Source: Ganoderma boninense (taxonomy: Eukaryota; Basidiomycota; Agaricomycetes; Polyporales; Polyporaceae). From it: a DNA stretch of 64,000 nt. Below the pieces are notes generated by a model. That model searched no databases. It saw nothing but the letters and a program-made list of their open reading frames with translations, and was not told the DNA's origin. Positions 34,011-45,407 of the stretch are shown in pieces. The number at the start of each line of letters is the position of its first letter. Position 1 is the stretch's first letter. The stretch spans positions 3,596,001-3,660,000 of the forward strand of contig CM035311.1 in assembly GCA_002900995.3 (NCBI GenBank). Reading direction: 5' to 3'. Both the position numbers and the translations under genes were made by a program.

Positions 34011-34480
34011 GCGATGGCAGAGCAGGCCCGGGCAGACGCGTGTAGAGGAAGAGAGGAGGGGCCACAGAGACGCAATGAGGCCTTGAGGAGCTGTGTGGCA
34101 TGGCCGATAGTCGCGCCTGTACGTCCGAGGTTGTCGTTCGAGTGCTGCACGCATTGGGCAACGGGCGGGGAGTGTGAGGCGTGGTTGCAGTCTTGGCCGT
34201 CTGTCGCATGCAAGAGGTCAGGGCTTGCGGCTGAACATGCACGGCAGGGCACGTACTATGTCTGGCTGGTGCACAGACGTCGTCTGTTCCTTCCGCACCT
34301 CGAGCGGGGCATCGATGAGCTCCGTGAGGAGTATTGCGGAGGCTGGATACACGGCGAGCTTCAGAGGAGCACGCCGACAGGTCTTCAAGCACACTCCATT
34401 CCCGGCAAATCGTGCATGCCACGACGATTGACATCTCGGGATGGACGTAACTGTATTTCATACGTGAGCTTGGTGCACCG

Positions 34481-36526
34481 TTAGAGCGTAATGAGGGGAT
34501 CGACGACGTACCGCGCACAGTGCACAGACCCAGAAAGGAACTTGACTCGAAAGACGGGTGTAAGCGGGCTCTGTCGTGGTGCTTGTATGCGGTGCCTCAC
34601 CGAATTCTTCTGCCCTGCGCCGTTCACAGGCTGGTACGCAGCTGTTAAAGCGGGGTGGACCCGATAGTACCCCGGCCCCCGCTGCTCAACATGCCCAACA
34701 AACACGACTTCGTCCACCAGCATCTTGAACCGCAACGCATGTCTCATCCACAACTTCGCGGTCGCCTCCTTGTTCGGCGGGACGTCCTGGGTGTACGGAT
34801 AGACTGGGCGCGAGCCCCCATGCGTGTCCGAGTTGCGCGAGGGGTCCGCAACACAGATCTCCAGCCTGCGCAGTCGCGCCCCGCCTACTTCCTGGTGCGC
34901 CTTGAGCAGCTGCCCGAGCCGCACGAGGTCCGAGTCCGCATCCTCTCCCTCTCCGTATTCGCCACACACGTACCCGAGCGTCTGGCCCTCCGCCGCCTCA
35001 CGAGCTGGGGAGCCGGCCGGGGCGGGCTCAGAGAGGCTCAGGAACGCCTTGGCGAAGTCGAGCTTTGCGTGTCTGATGGCGTTCCCGAGCAGGTCGAGAC
35101 GGCGCAGGTTCGGGAGTTGGCGCAGGTACGCGCTGAAGGCGTCGCCGAGCCCGTCGAACGAGTACCCCTTCCGCGGGTCGATGTCGAAGTCTACCGCGAG
35201 CCTGGTCACCGCCGGGTGTTGGTGCTCGTCGAGGAACTGCCCGAAGCTGCGGCCCAAGCGGAGGCGCGGCCGCTCGCTCACGCAGAGCCGCTCCTCGCCG
35301 CTAACGTAGCAGTGCATCGACACGATGTAGGGCACCGCGAAGAGGTGGAGGCACAGGCCGTCATAGAAGGGCGGAGCATGCAGGCCCGTGAGGTGCTTGG
35401 GCAGGAGCTCGCGAGTGTCCCCCGGCCTGTACTTCCAGTCGAGGTAGAGTGTGACGTCCGCGGGGAGAGATAGCATCTCCAAGATGATGGCGAAGGGCGA
35501 AGAGCTGATTCCCTTGTTGGCTAAGGATAAACGGAACTGGCGGAGCTTCGGAAGATGAACGGGGAGCTGGACTGTGGGGGTGGACGAGGAGGGCTGCTCT
35601 GGATGATCCCAGCGGCGGAGCGCGAGCGATTCCAGTCCGGGCGCACATCTTTCAAGGGCAGATAGGAACTCGTCATACCTGCGAGGCTCATCGTAGAGGA
35701 AGAGGTGCTTCAAGGTTGGCACAGCGATGTGCCTCATGAAGCAGGAAGCGGATATCGTGAGGGAGTGAAGGCGGGGGAAGTCCGTGTCGTCCCAGAAACG
35801 TAGCTTGTTAGCATTGATGTTGAGCGGATCACCGAATGTCCTCTTGACCGTGTATAGGTGCAAACGCTCCAGATTACACATGAGCAAGCCATACCCTCTA
35901 ACAAACCGCGCAATTCCAGTGATGTTCACGATCTGGGCTGAAAGATGGGTGATGCGGGAGACATGAGGCCTCAGCAGGGAATCGTCATCTGTGAGGTCCA
36001 TGGTGAGGCTGGCAAAGTTTGGGAGGTCGAGCCTGAGAGGGCAGGGTACAGACCGCGAGAGGAGCGTAGGAAGGCACCAGAGATCCCATCCGCGACTGTA
36101 TGGGTCGGCGAACGCAGAGCGAACAGCATCCACCCATAATTGCGGTATCCCTAGCGCAATATTGCGCCAGTGTTGGCAAATGTGTGTAAGGTATACCAGC
36201 TCCTCCCAGGTGCTCCACGCTCCGCTCTCCAGGATCTTGGAGACCAGTTCGGTGGGAAGGTGGTTGGCCGGGGCTGTGGCGTTGAAAGCGGAACGGAGCG
36301 AGACTATGCCGGCGGGTACCAGTGATGTCCCCGTCCAGTCTCCCGCAAGGCCATCGTCATTGGTAGAAATACACTGAATCTGATGGATAGGCTGCGTGGT
36401 TTTAGATCAGCGTTGATAATGAAGAAGAAGGTATGAGTGGCTTACTTCAATATCTGCAACGCCAAAGGTGAAAACATTTGATGATGCGGCGGTGGCGAAG
36501 GATTGTGGCACAGGGCGACTCTCCAT
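34481..36526 (-). CDS. F-box protein, paralogue 2
   Basis: Exon 1 is 36526-36446 (MESRPVPQSFATAASSNV), the intron is 36445-36380 (GTAAG ... CAG), and exon 2 is 36379-34481; the sum is an exact 660 codons, giving 659 aa. The F-box (NHLPTELVSKIL, LVYLTHICQHWRNIALGIPQLWVDAV) is followed by the same block order as paralogue 1: HVSRITHLSAQ, LTISASCFMRH, LKHLFLYDEPRRYDEF and LRRLDLLGNAIRHAKLDFAKAFL. It is likely an SCF adaptor of unknown target. The 3' end is uncertain: a GGTGAGG after the NGAGQKNS segment looks like a splice donor, so the true C-terminus may lie further downstream instead of at VVDPLITL. Confidence 0.78.
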
Positions 36527-39500
36527 GTTCGATGCTTTTTCGCAGGCGTAAGATTCGCAGGCAGAGTTGAAGTTCGAGATCAGAGGACGGCATCCACTAT
36601 GGGCACGGTGAACGCTGCAGGTCGAACAATAGGAATGCAGCATCGCAGAAGCGCCGATCCCCCGCGGTGCAAGTCGGCAATGTCCGGAGGAGTGCATACA
36701 TCGAGGCCGATTGGCTGCCTTGCGGTGTCTGTTCCTGGATCGGACGACGCGAGGGCGAGCAGCCAGAGAAACAAACACGGATTCTGGAAGGGCAGGTTGT
36801 GCGGTACAGGGCAGGGTGCGGGGTGTACAGGGCAGGGTGTACAGGGCAGGCTGAGGGAGCACACAGCGTACAGGGCAGGGAGCACGCGCGGTGCGCACTT
36901 GCAGCACGGACGGGTCGGATTCTGTTGCATACACGAGCTAACATAATCTGTCTACATCCAAGTCCTCCGAGCGAACGCGCGGGCTGCACTCGAGCCCCAT
37001 TACAGCCTGTATTACGCCTCCGACTCTGTCCCGCTCCGATGTATGCGCACGGCCTCTCAACGTCACGCAAGACGTTCAAGTTGCGTCAGGCGTCGCTGCC
37101 ATATTGTCGCACTCCGAGTCGGCTTTAGGTGCTGGTTCAAGCCGATTCTGCAAAATCAGTGTCAAGTATGCATACATCCGCTGCCCAGGCATCCTGAACG
37201 GAACAAACCAGCCACGCTCACCGTATGCCTGGACGAAATCAGCCGGGCGCCTCGTGTGGAACGCGCTCAAGTCGCAGAACTTGTTGGCACAGCAGATGCG
37301 AGATGCGAGCTGACGACGCACCTGCCAGATGTCTCCATGTGCATCCTAAGCGCGAAATTTGTCGCCAGGTTCGGCGAAGTGTCTCGCTCCTGGATATGGT
37401 GGTCAGGTCCGGTTTTCACTCGAGCGGCGTCACTCAGCTGTGTGTAAGTACCTCGTAGCTCAATCTGAACTCGCCGCCGTCGAGTCCAGAGCCATCAGTG
37501 TGGCCCGCATGCCACACACACTCACCTTCCCCACACCATGCCAGGTGCATCGCTCCCATATACCCGGACAGTGCGTACCCCGCAAAAGCAGCCGCGCTTG
37601 CCCTACAGGTCGATGCGATCGGCCGGGCGTCCTGCTCAGGCTTCTCACAACAGTTGGAGTGCAGGCAGATCCGTAGCTACACACATTGAAGTTGTGAGCC
37701 GTCAGTGGTCCACTTTTCGATGCTGCGAGATGCTTCAGTGCTTACCATGGTCTTGAAGATGGAGAGCGGCTTGCCCGGATTCGCATCCTAAGCACGAAAT
37801 CAACGTCAAAGTCGGACGCTCATGGACCGCGGCCTGCTGTGGAGCCTCCGAGATCGCTGTCCAACCGTGTGTGGGGGGCGAAGACATGGTCTTGAATGCA
37901 TGCACTCGCTAGGGCGGGCTGAGAGAGCCCACCCGGCACATGGGGCGTGCTGCCGAGGCCGTCCCAGTTTCCTGTGCCTGGAAATATGGTAGTCAGACCT
38001 GGTCTACACGGAGCCATGCTATGGCTAAATCGTCGACGATGCTCACCTTGCAGTGTGCCAAAACTGGCCGGGCACCCCGCGAAAAGATATCGACGTCTCC
38101 TAGGATCTTGTGACGTCGCTGAGCTCCGAGTGCCAGCGAGAACCTTGCGAGGTCGACCGCTCGCGAGCCTCGATGCTTCTGAACAGCTCGTCGTTTGATG
38201 TTGGCTGTGCTTCTACACGGGAAAACAAAATTGAGTCGGACGTCACTGTGAGATTCTAAGAACGAGACTCGCCTCTTGACACTCAGCACAAATGTCGAAT
38301 GCTGTCTACAGATGTGGGCGGGGGCGCGAAGGCCTGTCCTTCAGTGCAGGGAGCCGTCGCCCGGGCTGTCGTCTATCCAACAGAGAGTCAGCCCGATGCA
38401 CCACTGGGACGCTCCGGACACAACTCACCTGCTGTGCAGCTCGGAGGACCGAAGGTGCTGTCGAAGAATACATAGCACCAACTCTGGTTTGACCAGAGCC
38501 AGCCACGCACCTATCTGTCCGAGACGTCGAGGTCAGCGAGTGAGTAATGTTCCAAGCCGGAAACTGACTAACCTTACTGACCCTCCAGCCTGCCGAGTCT
38601 GCCGGTGTTCCCACCATTCTGTCCACCGGGTATCGAAGAGACGCTTCAAGTCGACAGCGGTTTCACTCGATGATGCGGCAGAGGGGTGACGATCGGGTCG
38701 AGCTTGGAGGTGCTGCGACAAAAATCAACCAGGGAGCAGAGAGGAGGCGAATGATCGAGAGGAAGCCTCGGAAGGAGCACACTTGACTCGCAGATACCAC
38801 GAGGGTAGCGAGCGAGAAAACAGGGTGGGAACAGAGCTGTGGGGGCCAGACGATGGGTGGCGGGGCGGTCATAGGGTCAGGCAGAGGGGAAACCAGAGAG
38901 CGCGAACCGGCATGCAAGTACTTGAGCTGCGACGGAGTGCCAAGTGGTATCTTACCCGAGGGCCGAGATGGCGGAGAGAACAGACTCGGAGATCCTGATC
39001 GTCGTGTAGCCATCTGGCTGTCCGGGGATCTCGCCGCCGCACCCTCGCGAGACACGCACCTCGGCTACATGTGCTGCGCACCCACCCGGATAAACCAGTC
39101 GCACCTCGTAACCACACCGGCCGGCGACACGGGCGCCGAGCCCGACATCCAATAAAACAGCCGCCAGACGAAAGAATGGGTCCGAGCCCCCCAGTCAGAT
39201 GGCCGATGGCGACCGAAATCTATAGTCTACGCCTCAAGCATTTTCCCGAGCCAGTCTGAAGCGCACCAGGTACCCGTTTGACAGCAAAGGACACAGGCAT
39301 GAGCAAGTGGCCGATATGCATAGACCCAGGCAAGGCATTTGTCTGCTCACCTGTGAATGTTAGAGTATAGACTCGGCCGGAGGGGGGACCTGGGCTGTGA
39401 AGGCAGACAAGAGACAAGTGTTCAAGAGTGGATCCGGCCGTGATTGAGTAGCAGTTGAGTCGTCGAGGGGTGCGCAATCATGCTGGCAGCGTGTACGAGC

Positions 39501-40558
39501 CGACGGCAGGCGGATCTAAGCAAGTAAGCAACGTTCACGGCTGCAATATCAAGAGCGGGTCTCGCGGGTCCGCATTTGCTGCGAGTCGAGCGGAGACAAC
39601 CATGCGAGATGCCGGGAAGCCGAGCGACCATGCAGACACCAGAAAGCTGAATAAACCAAGTTCTAGAATGTACCTGAGCATTTGGGAGCAGGCGAAAGTC
39701 GATGCGGATGCGGAAGACGTCGTGGCCGAGGAGACGTGGCGGTGGCCGGATGCCAAGCAGCTGAGCGCCCAAGCCCCCGACGGACGCCGAACGTGATGGG
39801 CTCACAACTTCATCCGACTGGCACCGAAAACTTTCTTGTTCCTGCTGCACAACTCGTTCGATGGTGTAGTCATTACGGACCTAATAGTATACATAACACG
39901 GCTGTACAGGTATTTTTGTGGGTGCGGGAAGTGTAGGTATCCGTCCGGGCTCCGGTGAGTAGGCTTCGAGGCTTGAGCAACGTTGGGTCCGACTTTGAAC
40001 GATGCTGAAACACACACGCATAAGACGATACAACCACTCAGTCGCAAAGACATAATTCCACCTTATACACGCAAATGTAAGGTCAGTTCCGACGGCCGTT
40101 TCACTTCTGCAATCCGGCGGGACGCACTTCAGAGCGAGGATGCATTGCGGCTGCTTGGTGAACAGGAGAACCATGGGGCAAGAGTCTGGCGGAATCCGGC
40201 GGAATCCGGCGGATTGCGGCGGAAGGAGGAGCGCGAGGGCTCGGACATCAGGAAGGGAGGGAGTCACCGAGACAGTTGAGCGCAAGGGTAAGTCATGTAG
40301 GTGGTAACTCCGATGACGAGGGCCGGGGCGGCGATACATGAACGTAGCTGTGTCATGAAGCAGAAGCACGGTTAATAGAACCACCATAAACATATGCACG
40401 GAAATAAACGTCGTACCTTCAATGCACAAGTGCATGCAGGGTGAATCAACAACTCGCAGTGTTCGATTATCAGTGCCAGGCGAATAACACTGTCAACGTG
40501 GTAGGAAAGAGCTGTTAGCTGAAGCAGCTAATGGAAGATATTCAGGAATAAAAGAAAT
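36527..40558. other. Gene-poor, degenerate repetitive region
   Basis: Only short, domain-free frames occur on either strand. The motif GCATCCTAAGCGCGAAA, or a close variant, occurs near 37346 and 37787. Low-copy short repeats include GGGCAGGGTGTACA at about 36820-36850 and GGCGGAATCC in tandem at about 40190-40215. I found no intact gene. Confidence 0.5.
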
Positions 40559-40640
40559 GCGGGACACGGATTCGAACTCTTGCACGGAACAGGGAGGCGC
40601 TTACACGCAGATGTGGGGGACCACTACACCATACGGCCCT
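40559..40640 (-). other. tRNA-like relic
   Basis: The minus strand reads GGGCCGTATGGTGTAGTGG, with a good A box, and then GAGTTCGAATCC, a good B box. A 5' GGGCCGT can pair with a 3' GTGTCCC except at one position. The T arm and anticodon arm do not pair properly, so this is a tRNA pseudogene or a tRNA-derived short element rather than a working tRNA. Confidence 0.5.
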
Positions 40641-40789
40641 TCATAGCGTAGGGCAGATATTATTATATATAGGTTGACGAACTGACCTGTGAAAAAAAGA
40701 ATGACTTATTCACCGTTTATCCTTGGCATCCGCGCGTCCTGCCTGCAGGAGAGTTTAGGTGCGATGCGGGAAGGGTTCATGGACAACAT

Positions 40790-41051
40790 ATGGGACGTCG
40801 TTCGCCATTGCAAGGAAGGAGAAGGGCCAGGAGATGCCATGGGCTCGAGCTCGACAGAAGCCCCGTTCGTCAGCGCAAGGATTTTCTCGGAGTATATGCA
40901 TGATCGCGATGTGGGTCAGGGACACAAGTTGGTTGGAAGGATATGCTGAAGGGGAACGCACAGTGATTTCAACACCATCATCGGCAAGGATGAGGGCGGC
41001 ATACGTAGCGGCGAGTTCGTCGGTGGCCTGTAGACGAGAGGAGTCAGTCAT
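40790..41051 (-). pseudogene. RPP1: 60S acidic ribosomal protein P1 pseudogene
   Basis: The minus strand encodes TDELAATYAALILADDG followed by VEIT. After a possible intron of about 90 nt it encodes EKILALTNGASVELEP. These are the first two conserved blocks of eukaryotic ribosomal stalk protein P1. After that point the frame is lost: the expected IW...LLAKAL segment appears only in shifted frames, and the Ala-rich hinge and acidic DDMGFGLFD end are missing. It is thus a truncated, frameshifted copy. Codon use still looks gene-like, so the decay seems fairly recent. Confidence 0.7.
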
Positions 41052-41087
41052 CTGTCGATCAGGCCTATGGGTCCATCCAGAGATGTC

Positions 41088-41146
41088 ACCTTCCATCCCG
41101 CGATCTCCTGGAGAGGGTGCGGGCGATGCGGCAGAGGCTGGCTGCG
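41088..41146 (+). pseudogene. Left part of a coding frame interrupted by the Ty3 element
   Basis: The frame DLLERVRAMRQRLAA runs up to the LTR. It continues after the right LTR as EIERAKVALWETTLEHGV when one copy of CTGCG is counted (see 47674-47798). The charged, GC3-biased, coiled-coil-like composition suggests a real exon. The protein is not recognised and the upstream limit is unknown. Confidence 0.45.
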
Positions 41147-41606
41147 TGTTACGACTGGCTGTCGTGTAAGATCAGGGAGGAGGCTTACGAGACGAGCAAG
41201 GGCGTCGACGAGCACTTGTGCAGCGAGAGCGGAGCAGGGCTCGACAGTCAGGCTGGAGACAAGATGTATTGAGCGAGTAAGTAATGAGCGAGAATACAGC
41301 AAGGCTTACCTGGAGACAAGAGGTCGAAACTGAGGTCTCCAGGTAGCAAAGTACAGGCCTTATATACATGTAACGGACAATGGGAACCGGGGACAATAGG
41401 TAACTATGGACACGGGAACCAGTGGAAGAACAATGGTATGTAGTACAATGACAACGGGAACGATGGGTAACAGGAGTTATTGTACTGCGAGAACAAGGGA
41501 CAGGTTTGCTAAACAACGGAGGACAATAAGGACGACGCGGGAGGCAAACAGTCCGAAAAGGGAAAGAGAGACGCCGGGGTAGGCGCCGAGCGTGCCGTTC
41601 ATGACA
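41147..41606 (-). repeat. 3' LTR of the Ty3 element
   Basis: 460 bp, TG...CA ended (TGTTACGACTGG to TTCATGACA as read on the plus strand). It is near identical to 47213-47673. Confidence 0.93.
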
Positions 41607-41607
41607 A

Positions 41608-41622
41608 TACCCCCCTTCTAAG
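41608..41622 (-). promoter_or_regulatory. Polypurine tract of the Ty3 element
   Basis: On the minus strand AGAAGGGGGG lies three bases before the 3' LTR, the expected plus-strand DNA primer. Confidence 0.75.
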
Positions 41623-41632
41623 GATCGTGTCC

Positions 41633-44600
41633 TCACGATCGAGTCTTCTTGTTGAGAGGGCCAGGAGCGTCGGGATGTGTCGAATGAAACTTTTGCAGCA
41701 CTTTTGGCGCATTTGCTAGATCCGACACGTCTTCCCAGCTATCGTGTTCAGGGCCCCAGCCCTTCCAGTGAACAAGATACTGTAGTTTCTTCCACCGCCC
41801 ATACCGACGCGACTCTAACACTTCCTCTACTTCGTACTCTTCCTCTCCTTCCACTTCGAGAGCTGCAGGTTTAGGGGGATGCCGACCGGGAAGCTGGCTT
41901 TCCTTGTGCGGGTGTAGGAGCGTCACGTGGAACACTGGGTGGAGTCCCATGTCTTTGGGGAGCTTGAGCTCGTAAGCCAAGTTTCCCACTTTGCGCTTGA
42001 CAGGGTATGGGCCAGCATACCGGTCCACCAGTTTCCGAGAGACTCCAGGGACCCGGAAGTTCCTAGTGTCAAGCCACACCTTCTGACCCTCCTTGAACTC
42101 TGGAGCAGTGGAGACGTAGCGATCATAGTACTCCTTCATCCGCTCTGCTGCCAGGGTTAAGGCTGAGGTCGCATCCTCCCTCGCCTGTCGCAACTCCTCT
42201 CTTCGTTCATCCGCTGTAGGCACCGTGGTGGATAGCATCGGAACGTGGAACTGAGGTTCGTAGCCGTACATGAGGTAAAACGGCGAGTACCCTGTGGATG
42301 AATGTACACGCGAGTTAAAGCAGTATTCTGCTGTTGGCAGCCACTTGACCCAATCGTCGCGGCGCCTTGAGCAGTACATCCGCAGGTACGCCTCTATCTC
42401 CTGGTTCCATCGCTCCGACTGCCCATCCGTCTGCGGGTGGTAAGCTGTGGACAATGCGCTTTCTATATCGAGGCCTTTAAGGATTGCACGGAAGAGCTTG
42501 CTAGAGAACTGGGGCCCCCGATCAGAGATGATCTTTCGCGGGAGTCCATGTAGACGGAACCATTCTCTAATGAAGTTGTCTGCAGTCCCTTCCGTGTCGA
42601 TCTCCTCGGTGCATGGAATAAGGTGAATCATCTTTCCATGCCGATCAGCAATAAGCTGGAGCGCATTGTATCCGTCCACCTCCGGCAGTCCAGTGATGAA
42701 GTCACAGGTAACTACTTGGCCTGGGCCGTCCGGGATCTCGTTGGGTTGAAGGGGACCATGTGGCTTCGCATGTGAAGTCTTGCCACGGCGACAGGTGTCG
42801 CAGGTCTCAACGTAATCCTTAATGAACTTTGCCATGCCCGGCCACCAGTAGTTCCGTGTAACCAACTCCACCGTCTTTGCCTGGCCAGGGTGTCCAGCAG
42901 GTGGGAGGTCGTGGTGAATGCGCACTATCTCTGCTCGAAGCACGTCGTCTTTGGGGACATAAACTCGGCCGCGGTAGAGCAGCAGGCCTTGTTCTGTGTT
43001 CCAGTCCACCAAATCGTTCTGTAGACGTGCTGGCCCTAGCTTATCGAGCTTGCTGAGTGCCTCTGCGACCTCCTGCTCACGCTCTCCACATTCTCGGATG
43101 CGACGGAGCAGTGCCTTTTCTGGTACCACTGACATGTGCCCTCTCTTGGCTGCCAGTACCCGGAAGCGATCGGGTTGCAACATGACTCGGTTCAGGTTGT
43201 CATCGGCATCGTCCTTCTGGTGATCAGGCCTGCGCGACAGCGCGTCTGCCCTACCATTGGAGGTGCCTGGCTTGTGTGCAATGACAAAGTCGAACCATGA
43301 CAGATAGAGAGCCCATCGTGCCTGCCTGCGCGTGAGGTTTTGTGCGGCCTTCCAGTACTCGAGGTTCTTGTGGTCCGACTGGATCCCGAACACACTGGGA
43401 AGACCCTCGAGGTAGTGGCGCCAGGCCTGCAGGGCACGGATGATGGCGAGCATCTCCTTGTCATAGATCTCGTAGTTGCGTTCCGCATCGCTCATTGACT
43501 CAGAGTGGAAAGCCACAGGGTGCCATTTGCCGTCCTCCCCCTCCTGAGACAGAACCGCACCAGTAGCATACCCGGATGCATCGACTTCAATGCGGGTTTT
43601 GCAGTCTGGGTCATACATGCTCAGGACAGGGCTTTCAGTGAAACGACGTTTGAGCTCGTCGAATGCTGATTGCTCTTCGGCACCCCATTGCCAGGGAGCG
43701 CTACCCGTGAGACGGTCGAGGGGTTTGCATACTGCGCTGAAGTCCTTAATGAACCGCCTGTAGAAATTTGCGAAACTGCGGAACTTCCGTACATCTGAGG
43801 CGTTCTGAGGGACAGGCCATTCTGCGATACCCCTGACCTTCACTGGGTCCATCTCCACACAGTTCTCCGAGACGAGCACACCTAGGTACTCAACCTTAGG
43901 CTGTTCGAATTCGCACTTCTCTGGCTTGCAGAACAGGTCGTGCTCCGCCAGACGTTTCAGGACCTCACGCACCAGTGTGCGGTGTTCCTCGATGTCGTTG
44001 GTGAATATGAGGATGTCGTCGAGGTAGATAGTGATTTTGCCGAGTATGATGAGGTCCTTGAAGATGTCGTTCATGAGCGCAGAGAATGTACTAGGCGAGT
44101 TAGCCAGTCCGAAGTACATCACACGTTCGGTTCGAACAGTCCACGATTGGTAACAAAGGCAGCCTTCCATTCATCACCGGTCTTAATCCGCACATTGTTG
44201 TACCCCCAACGGATGTCAAGCTTTGTAAAGTACTTGGCCCTCTTGAGTCGATCCATCAAGTCCGACACCAACGGTAGTGGGTATCGGTTCTTAATGGTGA
44301 TGTCGTTCAATCGCCGGTAGTCCTGTACAGGACGTAGGCTGCCATCCTTCTTTTTAACGAAGAAGAATGGTGACGACATCGGTGACTTCGACTCTTGAAT
44401 ATATCCTTTGGCCAAGTTCTCGCTAAGGAACTTGTCAAGCTCAACCTGCTCGCTGGGCGACAGGGGGTACACCTTGGAATGGAACATCCTAGCATCTGGT
44501 ACGAGTTCTATAGCGTGGTCGTAGGGTCCGTGCTCAGGTAGACGTTCGGACGCCTCTTTCGAGAACACATGCAGATACTCGTGGTACTGGGGAGGTACGA

Positions 44601-45339
44601 TCTCTTCGACAGGACGGACTTCCTTCTTCTGGTACTCTTGTTCAGCGAGCTGTTGAGAGTACGTGTAGCTCGCCGACACAAAGATCTTAGGGGTACCTCG
44701 AAGTCGTCGTCCATCTTCTAGTGCATTGAGAAGAGACTCCTCAGTGCCATCCCATTCCGGCAGAAAACCTGGTGGTGGAGGCCTATCTTCCTCCTCCTCC
44801 TCGACCATTACGGCCGTGCATATCCTACCCATCGTCTTTGCCTTCCGCACCCGTCGAGAACCATTGCGCGCCGTAAGCCGTACCTCCGTATCACGCGCTT
44901 TGGTTTCAACAGGTTTGGATGCCTTCCGATGAGCCGGACATGCCTCTGGACATCTCGATAGGCGCAGCGAGCCACGTTCCCAATCTACTTCAGGGTTGTG
45001 TTCGCGCAGCCAGTCCAGGCCAATGATCACATCCTCTTCTCCTATGTCTGTCACCACAAACACCACCTTCTCTCGGTGGTCTCCAATCGCCATATCCAAC
45101 ACGGCGACCTCCGTGATCGTTCCATCACGGTTCTCGGTACCATCTATGTTGTACAGGGGAATTGGCCTTGCCAACTTCCTCGTCGTAACCTGGTTCTTCT
45201 CTACGAACCGTCTATGTAAAAACTTAGTAGTAGCTCCGCTATCTACCATCGCTACTATGTCCTTGTGTCGCTGCTTGCCGATTAACCGTACTGGTATATG
45301 AAAGTGTTGGCCACTATGATTTACTTCATATACAAACAC
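41633..45339 (-). pseudogene. Ty3 pol: protease, RT, RNase H, integrase, chromodomain; broken by a frameshift
   Basis: The first frame, 45339-44119, carries the protease (DSGATTKFL) and RT fingers and palm (RPVQDYRRLND, TKLDIRWGYNNVR). It ends right after GLFEPNV because of an apparent extra TG (GTGTGATG where GTGATG is expected). The second frame, 44170-41633, continues YFGLANSPSTF, then the catalytic YLDD (ITIYLDDILIF), RNase H (IEVDASGYATGAVL, IRALQAWRHYL) and an HHCC-type zinc region (CDTCRRGK). The integrase Asp-Asp-Glu region follows (VTCDFITGLP, SDRGPQFSS, HPQTDGQSER), and at the C-terminus a chromodomain (VEEVLESRRYGRWKKLQYLV, HWKGWGPEHDSWE). The chromodomain places it among the chromoviruses, which can target methylated-histone chromatin. 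Confidence 0.93.
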
Positions 45340-45407
45340 AGAACTCAGTACAGAAAATCGACTATTACTACAAGAGCCAGCACGCGCAGCGTCCAGTGCG
45401 GCTCTAA

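Noticed and set aside
40559..40640. Functional tRNA gene
   Set aside because: A and B boxes are good but the T arm and anticodon arm do not base-pair.
44119..44170. Programmed translational frameshift in Ty3 pol
   Set aside because: The break is in the middle of the RT palm, where no productive polyprotein boundary exists; an extra TG explains it more simply.
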